Shown here piece by piece: positions 45,757-54,536 of a DNA stretch of 64,000 nucleotides (position 1 is its first letter; each line of letters opens with the position of its first letter). The notes beneath the pieces were generated by a model. That model was not told where the DNA came from. It was given only the letters and a program-made list of their open reading frames with translations, and made no database searches. The position numbers were made by a program, and so were the translations under genes. Origin of the DNA: Paenibacillus silvisoli (GTDB lineage: Bacteria > Bacillota > Bacilli > Paenibacillales > Paenibacillaceae); the NCBI RefSeq assembly GCF_030866765.1, contig NZ_CP133017.1:1703001-1767000 (forward strand), in the 5' to 3' direction.

Positions 45757-45791
45757 AAGGGGGCGGCTTCCAAAAGCTGCCCCCTTATTTT
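45757..45791 (+). terminator. Second internal terminator-like hairpin
   Basis: AAGGGGGCGGCTT/AAGCTGCCCCCTT (13 pairs, one G-U), loop CCAA, then ATTTTG. The T tract is short, so it may only attenuate. It lies between the epimerase and manC genes. Confidence 0.65.
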
Positions 45792-45830
45792 GCAATGAAA
45801 GCCGCTTAGTAGAGAAACGGAGGAGTAGAG

Positions 45831-47204
45831 ATGAAACTCGTTTTATTATCCGGCGGATCAGGTACGAGGCTTTGGCCATTATCCAACGATGCAAGATCGA
45901 AGCAGTTTCTGAAGGTGCTGGAAAACGATAAGCAGCAATTGATTTCCATGGTGCAAAAAGTATGGAAGCAGCTTGAGAACAGCGATCTGGACAAGGACAG
46001 CTATATCGCAACCAGTCAAAGTCAGGTGGAAATGATGCAAAGTCAAATCGGAACGGAAGTTCCGTTAATTATCGAACCTGAACGCAGAGATACGTTTCCT
46101 GCCATTGCGTTAGCCGCCGTCTATCTCTATTCGGTGAAGGGCGTCAGTCTGAGTGAGACGATTACGATCCTGCCAGTGGACCCGCTGGTTGAGAACGATT
46201 TCTTTGAAGCCGTAAAGGGACTGGATCGGGTATTACATGCATCTGAAGCCGACTTGGCCTTGATGGGGGTAAAGCCGACTTATCCCTCTGCCAAGTACGG
46301 ATACATTATTCCGGCAGCAGTAGATAGCGAATGTGAAGGCGGATATATGAAAGTCGAAGAATTTCGCGAGAAGCCGTCGGAAACGCAGGCAGCGGCGCTG
46401 CTCAAACAGCAGGCGCTATGGAACTGCGGCGTATTTGCGTTTAAACTCGGCTACTTGATTTCGCTTCTCGAGCAACTGAACTTGCCGATTCACTATGATG
46501 AGCTGAATAAACAATATCATTTGCTTCCTAAGATTAGCTTCGATTATCAAGTCGTAGAGAATGCCAAAAGGATCGTCGTACTTCCCTATGAGGGCTGCTG
46601 GAAAGATCTCGGTACATGGAATACGTTGACCGAAGAAATGAAGAATAAGCAGATTGGGAAAGGCATCATAAGCGAAGACTGCCACAATACGCACTTGATT
46701 AATGAGATCGATATTCCCATTTCCATTGTAGGATTATCGGATATCGTTGTTGCGGCAAGTCCAGACGGGATTCTAGTCTCCAGTAAAAGCGCAAGCACTC
46801 GAATCAAGGATTATATCAACTATAATCAAGGACCGAAATACGAAGAAAGAAGATGGGGCTGGGTAAGAATACTGGACGATCAGATATATGAGGATAATCG
46901 CTGCGTATGTACAAAACGCGTTGGAATCCGGACCGGCGAAAATCTCAGCTACCGCATGCATACATACCGGGAAGAAGTATGGACAATCGTGAAAGGTGAA
47001 GGAGAGTTCATTCAAAACGGCAATTATATGAAGGTGAAAGCCGGTAATATTCTTCATATTCCAACAAAAACTCTCCATACGTTAAAGGCGGCTTCCGACA
47101 TTGAAATGATTGTCGTTCAAAGCGGTTTGAGTTATGAGGAAAATCAACTTGTCGAGTTATATCGTACATGGAAAGAAATAACGGAAGGCTGCTTGAAAGT
47201 GTGA
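45831..47204 (+). CDS. manC: Mannose-1-phosphate guanylyltransferase / mannose-6-phosphate isomerase
   Basis: A 457-residue bifunctional protein. The GDP-mannose pyrophosphorylase domain (1-~335) has LLSGGSGTRLWPLSND, IIEPERRDTFPAIALA and EKPSETQAAALL. A C-terminal cupin (about 345-457, KRVGIRTGENLSYRMHTYREEVWTIVKGEGEF) is the mannose-6-phosphate isomerase-like domain. It supplies GDP-mannose for Gmd and Fcl and perhaps directly for the EPS. No phosphomannomutase gene lies in the window. GGAGG precedes the ATG. Confidence 0.94.
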   Translation: MKLVLLSGGSGTRLWPLSNDARSKQFLKVLENDKQQLISMVQKVWKQLENSDLDKDSYIATSQSQVEMMQSQIGTEVPLIIEPERRDTFPAIALAAVYLYSVKGVSLSETITILPVDPLVENDFFEAVKGLDRVLHASEADLALMGVKPTYPSAKYGYIIPAAVDSECEGGYMKVEEFREKPSETQAAALLKQQALWNCGVFAFKLGYLISLLEQLNLPIHYDELNKQYHLLPKISFDYQVVENAKRIVVLPYEGCWKDLGTWNTLTEEMKNKQIGKGIISEDCHNTHLINEIDIPISIVGLSDIVVAASPDGILVSSKSASTRIKDYINYNQGPKYEERRWGWVRILDDQIYEDNRCVCTKRVGIRTGENLSYRMHTYREEVWTIVKGEGEFIQNGNYMKVKAGNILHIPTKTLHTLKAASDIEMIVVQSGLSYEENQLVELYRTWKEITEGCLKV

Positions 47205-47238
47205 AGCAACGAAAAATAGGCGATTGGAGTATTCGAAC

Positions 47239-48201
47239 ATGAAGCGTCCAACGAAGCGATTTCTGGTGTGGACAGTTGCAAGAACCGCAGTCATTCTCAT
47301 GTTGCTGGCGTGCGGAGTGATTTGGTTTCTCTATCATTCCGTCTCGCAGACGGCTGCCGAAATGTATGAAGAGGTTGCGTCGACGAGCCCGGTCTATATG
47401 AGTAAGGATATAGAAGTAAAGGTGGCCAAGGAGCAGGTTCAAATGAATAGTCTTGCCCCATTTACAGTTCTCGTTCTAGGCGTAGACCAACGGGAGCATG
47501 ATCGGGGGCGTTCCGATACGATGATCGTACTGTCCGTTAATCCAGCCAAACAGTCCATACTGATGTTCAACATTCCTCGTGATACGCGAACCGATATTAT
47601 TGGACACGGGACGGTTGACAAAATTAATCATGCCTATGCGTTTGGCGGTGTGGAGATGTCGATTCGGACAGTTGAGCACTTCCTGGATTACCCCATTAAT
47701 TATTACGTCAAAGTAAATATGGAAAGCTTTGCGCAGTTGATCGATTTGATAGGCGGTGTCGAGGTGAACAATCCATTTGCTTTCGATTATGAGGGTCACA
47801 AGTTCGAACAAGGCCGCTTGGTACTTAACGGCACTGATGCGCTGAAGTTTGCGCGTATGCGCTACGATGATCCCCGGGGTGATTTAGGCCGCAACTCAAG
47901 ACAGCATGACATTTTGAAGGAAATCATGAAAAAGTCGACGAGCATTTCGAACGTGACTCGTCTGCATTCGCTGTTAGGCGAGCTCGGAGACTGCGTGAAG
48001 ACGAATCTTACTTTTGACGACATGAAGCAGCTCGCGACGGATTACCGGCCTCAACTTCATAAGATCGATACAATCGAGATACAAGGAAAAGGCAAAATGA
48101 TTGACCGAATTTGGTATTACATCGTTGATAATAGCGAACGAATCCGCATTCACAATCTGCTCAAAGAGCATGTCCAGAAGGTACCCGCAAATGCGCGATA
48201 G
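47239..48201 (+). CDS. LytR-CpsA-Psr (LCP) family ligase
   Basis: A 320-residue membrane-anchored enzyme with one helix at about 10-30 and an outside LCP domain: VLVLGVDQREHDRGRSDTMIVLSVNP (about 77-102), FNIPRDTRTDI, KINHAYAFGG, and FARMRYDDPRGDLGRNSRQHDIL. LCP proteins move lipid-linked glycans onto peptidoglycan, so part of this polymer may be wall-attached. The conserved Arg and Asp residues are present. The ATG at 47239 is preferred to a TTG 15 bases upstream. Confidence 0.92.
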   Translation: MKRPTKRFLVWTVARTAVILMLLACGVIWFLYHSVSQTAAEMYEEVASTSPVYMSKDIEVKVAKEQVQMNSLAPFTVLVLGVDQREHDRGRSDTMIVLSVNPAKQSILMFNIPRDTRTDIIGHGTVDKINHAYAFGGVEMSIRTVEHFLDYPINYYVKVNMESFAQLIDLIGGVEVNNPFAFDYEGHKFEQGRLVLNGTDALKFARMRYDDPRGDLGRNSRQHDILKEIMKKSTSISNVTRLHSLLGELGDCVKTNLTFDDMKQLATDYRPQLHKIDTIEIQGKGKMIDRIWYYIVDNSERIRIHNLLKEHVQKVPANAR

Positions 48202-48709
48202 CATTAGAAAACCTATGATTATAGTCACTGTCATAGCCTGGATTTCGATCATCTTTATGCTATCGTCCCAATCGTATCAGGAACAGAGCATTCAACCGAC
48301 ATTGCATCGATTATTGCCGGAGCATATAGCGAAAGCAATGCTGCCCGATGTAGCCTTCAGTTATCATGGCATCTACTATTCCTCAAAGAACAATCCGTAC
48401 CAATTCATTGAATTTCTGTTCCGAAAAGGAGCCCATTTGTTCATGTATGCCATTCTTGCCGTGGCAGGAGCGCTAGCGATAAAAGTGAAGGACAAACTCG
48501 CCAGAAGATGGCCGCTGCCTCTTATCCTTGTCGTCATGATCGCTGCGCTTGATGAATTGAACCAGCGAATCACCGAAGGCCGAACCTCGAATGCGCAGGA
48601 TGTTCTTGTGGATTTAACGGGCGGGTGCATCGGCTTGCTCGTTTATTTGGCGGTCTCCTATGTCTATCGAAGGCATAAAGCATCGCGCTCCGTTCATCAA
48701 ATGAAGTAG
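48191..48709 (+). CDS. VanZ family membrane protein
   Basis: A 172-residue protein with four hydrophobic helices and the VanZ pattern (KPMIIVTVIAWISIIFMLSSQS, RKGAHLFMYAILA, DELNQRITEGRTSNAQDVLVDLTGG). VanZ proteins are linked to low-level teicoplanin resistance, but their activity is unknown; they recur in EPS clusters. The ATG at 48191 overlaps the LCP stop, with AGAAGG upstream. A small CGTAAC/GTTACG hairpin follows at 48714. Confidence 0.85.
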   Translation: MRDSIRKPMIIVTVIAWISIIFMLSSQSYQEQSIQPTLHRLLPEHIAKAMLPDVAFSYHGIYYSSKNNPYQFIEFLFRKGAHLFMYAILAVAGALAIKVKDKLARRWPLPLILVVMIAALDELNQRITEGRTSNAQDVLVDLTGGCIGLLVYLAVSYVYRRHKASRSVHQMK

Positions 48710-48766
48710 CCTGCGTAACCTTGTTACGATTGAGAGAATTCTGGTTTTTTTATATGGAGGGACACT

Positions 48767-50617
48767 GTGAATAAGCGAAGTTTAATACTGCTCCTCTGCC
48801 TGGCCGTACTGCTGGCGTTTATATGGAGCGTAGGGGGACCGGGCAATTACGAGCGGGTAAGTGGGGCTGTCGGAACTATTACGATCCAATTGCCTGAATC
48901 TCAGGAAGCTTTCAATAATCCGATCATGGGCTTTAGGCCTTCCCGCAACGTAAACGATACTTCTTTCCAGAGACGGGAATATGCGGATATTTATAAACAT
49001 TATATCAAGTACACCGACCTGGAGGTACACGCAACGGACAGCGTTCAGAAGATCAAGGACTGGAGCAATAAGGCTTGGGCGGGCATCGAGAAGAAAAATA
49101 TAAAGGTCGTTCCGCGCGTCGTCATCGATCAACCAGGCGCTGGGGAGTTTTGGCCAAGCGGGGTTCCGAATGGCGATTGGTTGTCCGACGCCTTGAAAGA
49201 ACGGCTTGTTGCATTTATAGGAAAGCTTGGACAAGCCTGGGATAATGATCCGCGGGTTGCTTTTGTAGAGCTTGGGTTGTATGGGAAATGGGGAGAGCAT
49301 CATATTCATCCCGATGAATTCGACGATCGGACGCAACGCATTCCGCTCAGTTTTCAAACGGCGTTAGGCGACGCGTATACTTCAGCGTTTAAGAATAAGA
49401 AAGTGCTCGTGCGCTATCCGGAGACATTCACCGATTACGATTTCGGTTATTACTGGGATTCCTTCGCGCTGCCGAATGATGCATTCAGCGGGAATGGAGT
49501 AATTTCACGAAATACGTGGAGCACGCAGATCAACAGCGGTGAAGTCGCCTATAATTGGGGCAATCAATCCAATCTGGGCGGCAGTCCGAATGGAACGCTC
49601 AGCAACGCCTCGAACACAAACTATGTCATTGACTGGATTATGAACACCCACACCTCGAGCTTAGGTTGGATTTCCGACTATACAGCAAGAAATGCTGCCG
49701 TTCAAGCCGGGGCGACGGCCATACAGAAGGTGCTTGGTTATCGCTTCGTGCTGAATCAGGCAACGTTTACGGGCTATGTGTCTCCCGGCGGGACGATGAA
49801 AGTAGCGTTCCAAGTGACGAACAAAGGTTCGTCGCCTTTTTATTATAACTGGCCGGTTGAGGCGAGTTTGCTGAAGAGCGATGGAACGGTTGCTTGGCAG
49901 GGCTTGTTCCAAAATGACATTCGAAAATGGCTTCCTGGGACGGATTGGAACAAGACGACTCGCGCATACAATCAAGATCCGGCTGTCAACTTCGTTTGCG
50001 GCATGTTTACGATTCCTAAGTCGGTACCGAACGGAACCTATACGCTGGCGCTGTCCATTCTGGATCCGGCCGGCTATAAGCCAAGCCTCCGGTTCGCTAA
50101 TACCAACTATTATACCGGGGGCAGGACACCGATCGGTAAAGTAGGCATCGGCCAGAATCCCGCAGATCAAGATCTCGGCTCGTTCGCAAGCTTGAAATCG
50201 GATTCGACGCTCAGTTATAGCCTGCAAAGCAGCACGTACAACGGCTCTGTCGGAAGTAGAATCAGTTCCGTAATCGTAGATGACACAGCGCTTAGTTTCG
50301 AAGCAAATCCAATCATCTTGAACGGAAATGTCATGGTTCCTTTCCGTCCGATTTTTGAGTCCTTGGCTATGAATGTGAATTGGGATAACTCGACGAAATC
50401 GGTAAATGCGTACAAAGATGACTTAACCATTAAGATGACAGACGGCAGCCTTAAAGCTCTTGTGAATAACAACGAGTTTAAATTGAACCAATCCCCATTT
50501 GTTACAGAAAGCAAAAGCATGTTTTATGTGAATCTGAGATTTATTGGTGAAGCTACCGGAGCTACGGTGATCTGGGATAACCTAAATAAGGTAGCGACGA
50601 TTACTACCAAGAAATAA
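48767..50617 (+). CDS. Secreted DUF4832 protein with copper-amine-oxidase-like stalk domain
   Basis: A 616-residue exported protein. A signal or anchor helix (1-22) is followed by a TIM-barrel-like domain (about 40-330, NNPIMGFRPSRN, VVPRVVIDQPG, FVELGLYGKWGEHH, VLVRYPETF). A DUF4832 beta domain follows (about 330-480), then a C-terminal copper amine oxidase N-terminal-like stalk (about 500-616, MVPFRPIFESLAMNVNWD, FYVNLRFIGEATGATVIWDN). The barrel resembles glycoside hydrolases, so it may trim or release the EPS; acid residues at strand ends fit but are not proven. GTG start, GGAGGG upstream. It is the last gene of the EPS operon. Confidence 0.87.
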   Translation: MNKRSLILLLCLAVLLAFIWSVGGPGNYERVSGAVGTITIQLPESQEAFNNPIMGFRPSRNVNDTSFQRREYADIYKHYIKYTDLEVHATDSVQKIKDWSNKAWAGIEKKNIKVVPRVVIDQPGAGEFWPSGVPNGDWLSDALKERLVAFIGKLGQAWDNDPRVAFVELGLYGKWGEHHIHPDEFDDRTQRIPLSFQTALGDAYTSAFKNKKVLVRYPETFTDYDFGYYWDSFALPNDAFSGNGVISRNTWSTQINSGEVAYNWGNQSNLGGSPNGTLSNASNTNYVIDWIMNTHTSSLGWISDYTARNAAVQAGATAIQKVLGYRFVLNQATFTGYVSPGGTMKVAFQVTNKGSSPFYYNWPVEASLLKSDGTVAWQGLFQNDIRKWLPGTDWNKTTRAYNQDPAVNFVCGMFTIPKSVPNGTYTLALSILDPAGYKPSLRFANTNYYTGGRTPIGKVGIGQNPADQDLGSFASLKSDSTLSYSLQSSTYNGSVGSRISSVIVDDTALSFEANPIILNGNVMVPFRPIFESLAMNVNWDNSTKSVNAYKDDLTIKMTDGSLKALVNNNEFKLNQSPFVTESKSMFYVNLRFIGEATGATVIWDNLNKVATITTKK

Positions 50618-50644
50618 TACAATGGGTGGCTGAAACCAATCTCA

Positions 50645-50665
50645 TATGATACAATATGTATCATA
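50645..50665. promoter_or_regulatory. EPS-regulon dyad, site 3
   Basis: A nine-base perfect inverted repeat around ATA containing GATAC-aatat-GTATC (50648-50662). Its right arm forms a TATCAT -10-like box in the same place as at 53092. The -35 position is poor, so promoter activity is less sure. It lies 25 bases before the glycosyltransferase start. Confidence 0.65.
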
Positions 50666-50689
50666 GACGGAATGGGGAGGGGAATCAGT

Positions 50690-51910
50690 TTGAAAATTTT
50701 GCAAGTCAACAAGTTTCTGCACTGGTTCGGCGGCAGCGAGACGTATTGCTTCAAGCTATCCGACCACTTGATGAAGCAGGGGCATGAGGTGCAGTTTTTC
50801 GGCATGGATCATGCCCGCAACGTAAAGGGCAATTCGCTTGGGCTTAGCGTTTCCAACGTAGAGTTCAAGAAAATGTCGTTAAAAAAAATCAACTATCCGT
50901 TTCGCATTATCTATTCTTTTGAAGCCAAGAACAAAATCCGACAAGTCATTGAGGCGTTCAAGCCGGATATCATTCACTTAAACAATATCAATTTCCAGCT
51001 CACGCCTTCGATCTTGTACGAAATCAAGAAGCACAACATCCCCGTCGTCATGACGCTGCACGACTTTCAGCTCGTTTGTCCGAACCACATGCTGTACCTC
51101 GAGCATGAGGCGCGCATTTGCGAAGATTGCAAAGGCCGCAAATATTTCAGCTGCGTGACGAACAACTGTTTGCACGACTCCAAAATAAAAAGCATGCTGG
51201 CCGCGTTTGAAGGCTTCTTGCACCACAAGCTCAAGTCTTATGACGATGCGATCGACATGTTCATTGCGCCGAGCCGGTTCCTAAAACAAAAGTTTGTCGA
51301 ATTCGGTGAATCGGCCAGCCGCATTAAAGTCATTTCAAACTTTATTGATCAGCCGGCGCCGACAGAAGCTGCGGTAAAGGGCGATTACATCCTCTATTTC
51401 GGTCGGCTCTCCGTGCAAAAAGGAATTCGGACGCTCCTTGAAGCGATGAAGCGGTTGCCGCATCTGAAGCTGGTCGTGGCGGGCGAAGGGGACCTGGAGA
51501 AGGAAATCGCCGAAGTGCCAAACGTTGAGTATGTCGGCTTTCGTACGGGGGAAGAGCTAAACGATTTAATCAAGCGCGCGCTGTTCACGATTTATCCATC
51601 GGAATGGTACGAGAATTGCCCGATGTCCGTGCTGGAATCGCAAATGTACGGCACGCCGGTTATCGGCGCAAATATTGGCGGCATTCCGGAATTGGTCGAA
51701 CATCGAATCGACGGCTTGCTGTTCACGCCTGGCGACGTTCACCAGTTGGCCGACAGCATTCGTTATCTGTATGAAAACCGGGACGTGCTGGAGGAATATT
51801 CCCGGCGCTGCGTCGTGAAAGTTCAGAAGTTCTCCATTGATCGCTACTACGCCGAGTTAATGACCGTGTATGAGAGTTTGTTGCATAAAGCGAAGGAGGA
51901 GGGCGCGTGA
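50690..51910 (+). CDS. Glycosyltransferase, GT4 family
   Basis: A 406-residue glycosyltransferase: KILQVNKFLHWFGGSETYCFKLSDHL (acceptor domain), VVMTLHDFQLVCPNHMLY, then a Cys-rich stretch (ICEDCKGRKYFSCVTNNCLHD, about 135-155), common in EPS transferases of this group. The donor site is ILYFGRLSVQKGIRTLLEAM and LESQMYGTPVIGANIGGIPELV. The start is a TTG preceded by GGGGAGGGG; the ATG 18 bases upstream lies in that box. It is coupled to the next transferase by a four-base overlap. Confidence 0.9.
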   Translation: MKILQVNKFLHWFGGSETYCFKLSDHLMKQGHEVQFFGMDHARNVKGNSLGLSVSNVEFKKMSLKKINYPFRIIYSFEAKNKIRQVIEAFKPDIIHLNNINFQLTPSILYEIKKHNIPVVMTLHDFQLVCPNHMLYLEHEARICEDCKGRKYFSCVTNNCLHDSKIKSMLAAFEGFLHHKLKSYDDAIDMFIAPSRFLKQKFVEFGESASRIKVISNFIDQPAPTEAAVKGDYILYFGRLSVQKGIRTLLEAMKRLPHLKLVVAGEGDLEKEIAEVPNVEYVGFRTGEELNDLIKRALFTIYPSEWYENCPMSVLESQMYGTPVIGANIGGIPELVEHRIDGLLFTPGDVHQLADSIRYLYENRDVLEEYSRRCVVKVQKFSIDRYYAELMTVYESLLHKAKEEGA

Positions 51911-53052
51911 AAGTTGCAATGATCGGACAGAAAGGCATTCCGTCCCGCGCCGGGGGAATCGAAGTGCACGTCGAGGAGCTTGCGAAGCGGCTGGCCGGCC
52001 AAGGATGCGATTTGATCGTGTATTGCCGGGAAGGCTACAGCGACGCTCCGATCGGCGAACCGATTCAAGGCTTGCGAGTGAAAAAGACGAGTTCGATCAA
52101 TTCCAAGTATCTGGACGCCATCTCGCATACGCTCTCATCGACCATTCATGCGTTGTTCGCCAAATGCGATATTTTTCATTATCACGCATTAGGACCATCG
52201 ACCTTGTCGTTCATTCCGCGGCTGTTCGGCAAAAAAGTCGTATGCACCGTTCACGGACTGGATTGGCAGCGAGCCAAATGGGGCAAGCTGGCATCCGCCT
52301 ACTTGAAATTCGGCGAATACGCCACTGCGCAGTTCTCGCATGAGACCATTACCGTATCCGATGCCTTGGTCGACTATTACAAAAACAAATACACGCGCAA
52401 AATCGAATACATTCCTAACGGCGTAGGGAAGCCGACGAACCTTTCGCCGGACCTAATCCGGCAGAAATACGGACTGGACAAAGACAGCTACGTGCTTTTC
52501 CTGGCTCGCCTTGTCCCCGAGAAGGGGGCGCATTATTTAATTGAAGCGTTCAAGTCGCTGCCTCCGGGCAAGAGGCTGGTAATTGCCGGGGGATCGAGTC
52601 ATAGCGATGAGTATGTCGAAGGCCTCAGACGGATGGCCGCAGACCGCGACGATATTGTATTCACCGGATTCGTTACGGGCAACGAGCTGAACGAGCTGTA
52701 CAGCAATTGTTACTTGTATGTGCTGCCTTCCGATATTGAAGGTCTCCCCATCAGCTTGCTGGAAGCGATGAGTTACGAGAACTATTGCCTGACCAGCGAC
52801 ATTGCGGAGAACGCCGACATTGTCGGTAACCTCGGTACCACCTTCGCTGCGTCCGATCCGACAGATTTGGCAAACAAGCTGCGATATCTGCTGGATAACC
52901 CGGATGTTGTACAATCCAACAGAGTCAAGACCCGGGAATATGTCATGCAAAAATACAACTGGGACGACATTTGCCAATCCACGCTCAACGTGTACAAGAG
53001 ATTGGAAAAACGGATGATGGATTATGAATCGTTGCCAGCACTGAAAAAGTAA
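51907..53052 (+). CDS. Glycosyltransferase, GT4 family (DUF1972-like N-terminus)
   Basis: A 381-residue glycosyltransferase. The N-terminus VAMIGQKGIPSRAGGIEVHVEELAKRLAGQG matches rhamnosyl- or other GT4 transferases of the type often named EpsF/WbcL-like. The C-terminal donor site is VLFLARLVPEKGAHYLIEAF and LPSDIEGLPISLLEAMSYENYCLTSD. The GTG start overlaps the preceding stop (GTGA). The gene and its partner have their own dyad-marked promoter region, apart from the main EPS operon. Confidence 0.9.
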   Translation: MKVAMIGQKGIPSRAGGIEVHVEELAKRLAGQGCDLIVYCREGYSDAPIGEPIQGLRVKKTSSINSKYLDAISHTLSSTIHALFAKCDIFHYHALGPSTLSFIPRLFGKKVVCTVHGLDWQRAKWGKLASAYLKFGEYATAQFSHETITVSDALVDYYKNKYTRKIEYIPNGVGKPTNLSPDLIRQKYGLDKDSYVLFLARLVPEKGAHYLIEAFKSLPPGKRLVIAGGSSHSDEYVEGLRRMAADRDDIVFTGFVTGNELNELYSNCYLYVLPSDIEGLPISLLEAMSYENYCLTSDIAENADIVGNLGTTFAASDPTDLANKLRYLLDNPDVVQSNRVKTREYVMQKYNWDDICQSTLNVYKRLEKRMMDYESLPALKK

Positions 53053-53069
53053 ATGAACCGTTCTTTTTT

Positions 53070-53097
53070 TTGATCAACTAGATACAAAACGTATCAT
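53070..53097 (+). promoter_or_regulatory. Promoter with EPS-regulon dyad, site 4
   Basis: TTGATC (53070-53075), 16 bases, TATCAT (53092-53097). The dyad GATAC-aaaac-GTATC (53081-53095) starts 11 bases after the -35 start and covers the front of the -10. The layout equals that at 55620. Confidence 0.7.
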
Positions 53098-53145
53098 AAG
53101 TGGAACGTTTTTTGGCGAGCGCTGGATGAGAGGATGGATAGCGAG

Positions 53146-54480
53146 GTGAGAATCGCCGTAATTGGAACAGGCTTCGCAGGTCTTGTAGCTGGCGTAAGCT
53201 TCGCGGAGCTCGATCATGAAGTGATTTACGCGGATACGGATCTCGAGAAGATTAAGAGGCTGGCGCGAGGCGAAATTCAGATCTACGAGCCGGGTTTGCG
53301 AGAATTGATTCTGCGGAATGCAGAGGCCGGCAGACTGTCTTTTACATCGAATATCACGGAAGCTACGAGGCTGTCCGAGGTTGTCATTTTAGCGCCAGAT
53401 TCGTCGCCGCTTTCGAAAGGCGAACCTAATTTTGCCGAATTAGCGGCGGCGGCGAGAGAAGTCGCCTATTCGATGAATAATCGCAAAACGATCATCACAA
53501 AATGCTCCGTGCCTCCCGGAACGAACGAAAGGCTGAAGCGGCTGATGGCCGAGCTCACGGACCAGAGCTTTGCTATCGTGTCTGTGCCGGCCTTTCTAAG
53601 AGAAGGCACGGCAATCAAAGATGCTTTCAATCCGGACCGGATCGTAATCGGATCCGATGATTCGACCGCTGCGCAAACCGCTGCCGAGCTGCATCGGCCC
53701 TTATCGGACAAGATGGTCATAACCGACTTGCGTACCGCCGAGATCATGAATTACGTAGCAAATGCTTTCCTTGCGACGAAAAAGGCCTTCATGCAGGAAA
53801 TGGCAAGCCTTTGCGCAAAAGTTGGCGCCGACGCGGAGAAAGTCGCATTAGGAGTGGGCTATGATCACCGGATCGGGCATTCGTTCCTTGCCGAGGGCAT
53901 CGGCGACAACGGCTTTGGTTTCCTGAAGGATGCGGAGACTCTCATTCAGCTTGCTTGCAGTGTTGAGCACGAAGTCAAGCTCCTTGAGTCGGTCGTAGCT
54001 ATAAACCGGGTTCAGCGGTTTGCTATCATTCATAAGCTTGAAGAGCTGCTCGGGGACTTGAGAGGGTTAAACATCGCCGTTTGGGGAGCAGCAATCAGGC
54101 CGAATACAAATGAAGTACGCGATTCACAGGCTATCCCGATCATTCGGGAGTTAGTGAAGAAAGGAGCAACGGTCAAGATCAGCGATCCGTTAGCCCTGCC
54201 TAATCTTCGCAAATTAGTGGATGCCGATTCGATCATTTGGTGCGTGGACGGACTGGAAGCGGCATGCGATGCGGACGCGATCTGTTTGTTGACCGAGTGG
54301 GAGGAATACGGCCGGTATCAGATGAAGCACTTGCGTCGAGTCATGAAGCAGCCGGTGCTCGTTGACGCCCGGAGCATGTTTAGAGAAGAGCAGCTATTGG
54401 ACAGCGGATTTATATACAGCTCGATCGGCAGTCATTCCATGAATACCTCCTTATCGCCGGTTAAACGACCTATTGCATAG
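53146..54480 (+). CDS. UDP-glucose dehydrogenase-like protein lacking the catalytic cysteine
   Basis: A 444-residue paralogue of the dehydrogenase at 43367. The N-terminal Rossmann fold (IAVIGTGFAGLVAGVSFAE), EIMNYVANAFLATKKAFMQEMASL and the C-terminal domain are kept. The active-site motif GYGGSCFPKDT is replaced by GDNGFGFLKDA, with Cys changed to Gly. The usual STVPVGT reads CSVPPGT and SNPEFL reads SVPAFL. Oxidation of UDP-glucose to the acid should not be possible by the known mechanism. It may bind a nucleotide sugar as a sensor or partner. The start is ambiguous: the GTG at 53146 follows GAGAGGATGG; an ATG at 53134 lies inside that box. Confidence 0.85.
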   Translation: MRIAVIGTGFAGLVAGVSFAELDHEVIYADTDLEKIKRLARGEIQIYEPGLRELILRNAEAGRLSFTSNITEATRLSEVVILAPDSSPLSKGEPNFAELAAAAREVAYSMNNRKTIITKCSVPPGTNERLKRLMAELTDQSFAIVSVPAFLREGTAIKDAFNPDRIVIGSDDSTAAQTAAELHRPLSDKMVITDLRTAEIMNYVANAFLATKKAFMQEMASLCAKVGADAEKVALGVGYDHRIGHSFLAEGIGDNGFGFLKDAETLIQLACSVEHEVKLLESVVAINRVQRFAIIHKLEELLGDLRGLNIAVWGAAIRPNTNEVRDSQAIPIIRELVKKGATVKISDPLALPNLRKLVDADSIIWCVDGLEAACDADAICLLTEWEEYGRYQMKHLRRVMKQPVLVDARSMFREEQLLDSGFIYSSIGSHSMNTSLSPVKRPIA

Positions 54481-54536
54481 ATGAGAGTTTCCGATCATAA
54501 AGTGAAGAAACCCTTATTGGACAAGGAGGACACATC

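Noticed and set aside
48714-48728. Another EPS-regulon operator (CGTAAC-CTT-GTTACG)
   Set aside because: The half-sites are in the opposite order and the spacing is three, not five; treated as a small hairpin only.
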